Shown here: positions 13,643 through 14,215 of the stretch, one piece after another
How the letters are laid out: every line of letters begins with the position of its first letter
Position numbering within the stretch: the stretch's first letter is position 1
Source: Sulfurovum sp.
GTDB taxonomy: Bacteria > Campylobacterota > Campylobacteria > Campylobacterales > Sulfurovaceae
NCBI GenBank assembly: GCA_016744875.1
Contig: JADGDL010000046.1
Location: 1-14,215, forward strand
Length of the DNA: 14,215 nt
Direction: 5' to 3'
Translations under genes and position numbers: made by a program
The notes under the pieces: generated by a model
Database searches by the model: none
What the model saw: only the letters and a program-made list of their open reading frames with translations
Told to the model about the DNA's origin: nothing

Positions 13643-14215
13643 TGCATTCTGGCACTTTCTTGCCCTTCAGATTTTAAAAGAGCGTACCAAACATCTGGGC
13701 ATCATCGTAATTTCAGTGATGATACTCTTTTTACTGGCTTCCATACTATTCATATCTTCATCCATACGTTTTTCTTTGGAAGGGACATTAAAAGTGCAGC
13801 CGGATTTTGTTGTCTCACGTACTCAAGGTGGCACAGCGATTTCTACCCCTGTAGCTTGGGGAGATGAACTGCTTGAGACCTATGGGATCAGTAAAGTGAC
13901 TCCACGTGTATATGGTCGATATTTTTTTGCTCCCAAAGATAAATATTTTCTCATTGTTGGTGTTGATTTTTTAGATGAACAGAGTCATGGACATTTGCAA
14001 GAGCTTATAGAAAACATTGATATAAGATCTTTTTTTAAGGGCAAACAAATGCTCGTAGGGGAAGGAGTACAAAGTTACTTGAATGATCACTTCTATAATG
14101 ATGCCTATAACTTCCTGACACCCAAAGGTGCATTTGTGAATGTAAATATCTTTCAAACACTTCCTAAACAAAGTAAACTCATAGCCAATGATATGATGAT
14201 CATGCCCATTGATCT
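13632..14215 (+). CDS. FtsX/MacB-type ABC transporter permease (partial, runs off the window)
   Basis: The frame is open from ATG 13632 to the window end, 194 complete codons. A short cytoplasmic N-terminus (FLALQILKERTKHLG) precedes one transmembrane helix (about 23-43). A large extracytoplasmic domain (44 onward) follows with no further helix, the layout of the FtsX/LolE/MacB permease family, in which three more helices would come after the periplasmic domain. It overlaps the 77-residue gene by 11 nt and has no clear Shine-Dalgarno sequence, so translation is probably coupled. Downstream I would expect its ATPase. With two NosL proteins in front, it may export or extract a copper-related substrate or a lipoprotein at the membrane. 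The family is a structural inference, and the missing 3' part prevents a firmer call. Confidence 0.7.
   Translation, partial: MNVNAFWHFLALQILKERTKHLGIIVISVMILFLLASILFISSSIRFSLEGTLKVQPDFVVSRTQGGTAISTPVAWGDELLETYGISKVTPRVYGRYFFAPKDKYFLIVGVDFLDEQSHGHLQELIENIDIRSFFKGKQMLVGEGVQSYLNDHFYNDAYNFLTPKGAFVNVNIFQTLPKQSKLIANDMMIMPID

Overview
The window looks like chromosomal DNA of a chemolithoautotrophic member of the Campylobacterota (Sulfurovum/Sulfurimonas-like). The reasons are the AT-rich composition, TATAAT-type -10 boxes behind T-rich upstream DNA rather than good -35 boxes, a succinate dehydrogenase/fumarate reductase whose third subunit is an HdrB-like CCG protein instead of a membrane anchor, and tandem NosL genes. 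Genus-level placement is inference. I see no tRNA, rRNA, CRISPR array, insertion sequence or integrase.

Layout. 1-700: a small unrecognised ORF, then an intergenic stretch (566-662) that on the + strand folds into a 17-bp stem closed by G-U wobbles and sits directly behind a -10 box, a candidate small RNA. 681-2357, minus strand: a Tyr/Gly-rich lipoprotein and the tRNA pseudouridine synthase truD. 2436-5701, plus strand: a phosphoglycolate-phosphatase-like HAD enzyme overlapping by 4 bp an FAD-dependent oxidoreductase of unknown substrate, then a periplasmic unknown and a small membrane-anchored monohaem cytochrome c. 5721-6560, minus strand: thiL (thiamine-phosphate kinase). 6669-11537: a cysteine-stripped protein built like the FrdB and FrdC subunits, followed by frdA-frdB-frdC. 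11594-11902: a small two-helix membrane protein. 11980-14215: two secreted NosL-domain proteins, a small one-helix membrane protein and the beginning of an FtsX/MacB-type ABC permease that runs off the window, probably a copper-handling or cofactor-delivery operon.

How the genes work together. FrdA (flavoprotein, no Tat signal, so cytoplasmic), FrdB (with a complete cysteine set for a [4Fe-4S] third cluster) and FrdC (two CCG domains) form an E-type fumarate reductase/succinate dehydrogenase. In an autotroph of this group it would serve the reductive TCA cycle. Just upstream lies a protein whose N-terminus, middle and C-terminus align with FrdB and with the second CCG domain of FrdC, but with nearly all iron-sulfur ligands replaced. 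The NosL pair carries a shared two-cysteine module that resembles a haemless cytochrome c and is placed C-terminally in one protein and N-terminally in the other.

The observations I consider most worth following are the candidate RNA at 566-662, the degenerate FrdB/CCG protein, the permuted module in the NosL pair, and three genes whose -10 box ends exactly 6 nt before the ATG without a Shine-Dalgarno sequence, which suggests leaderless transcripts.
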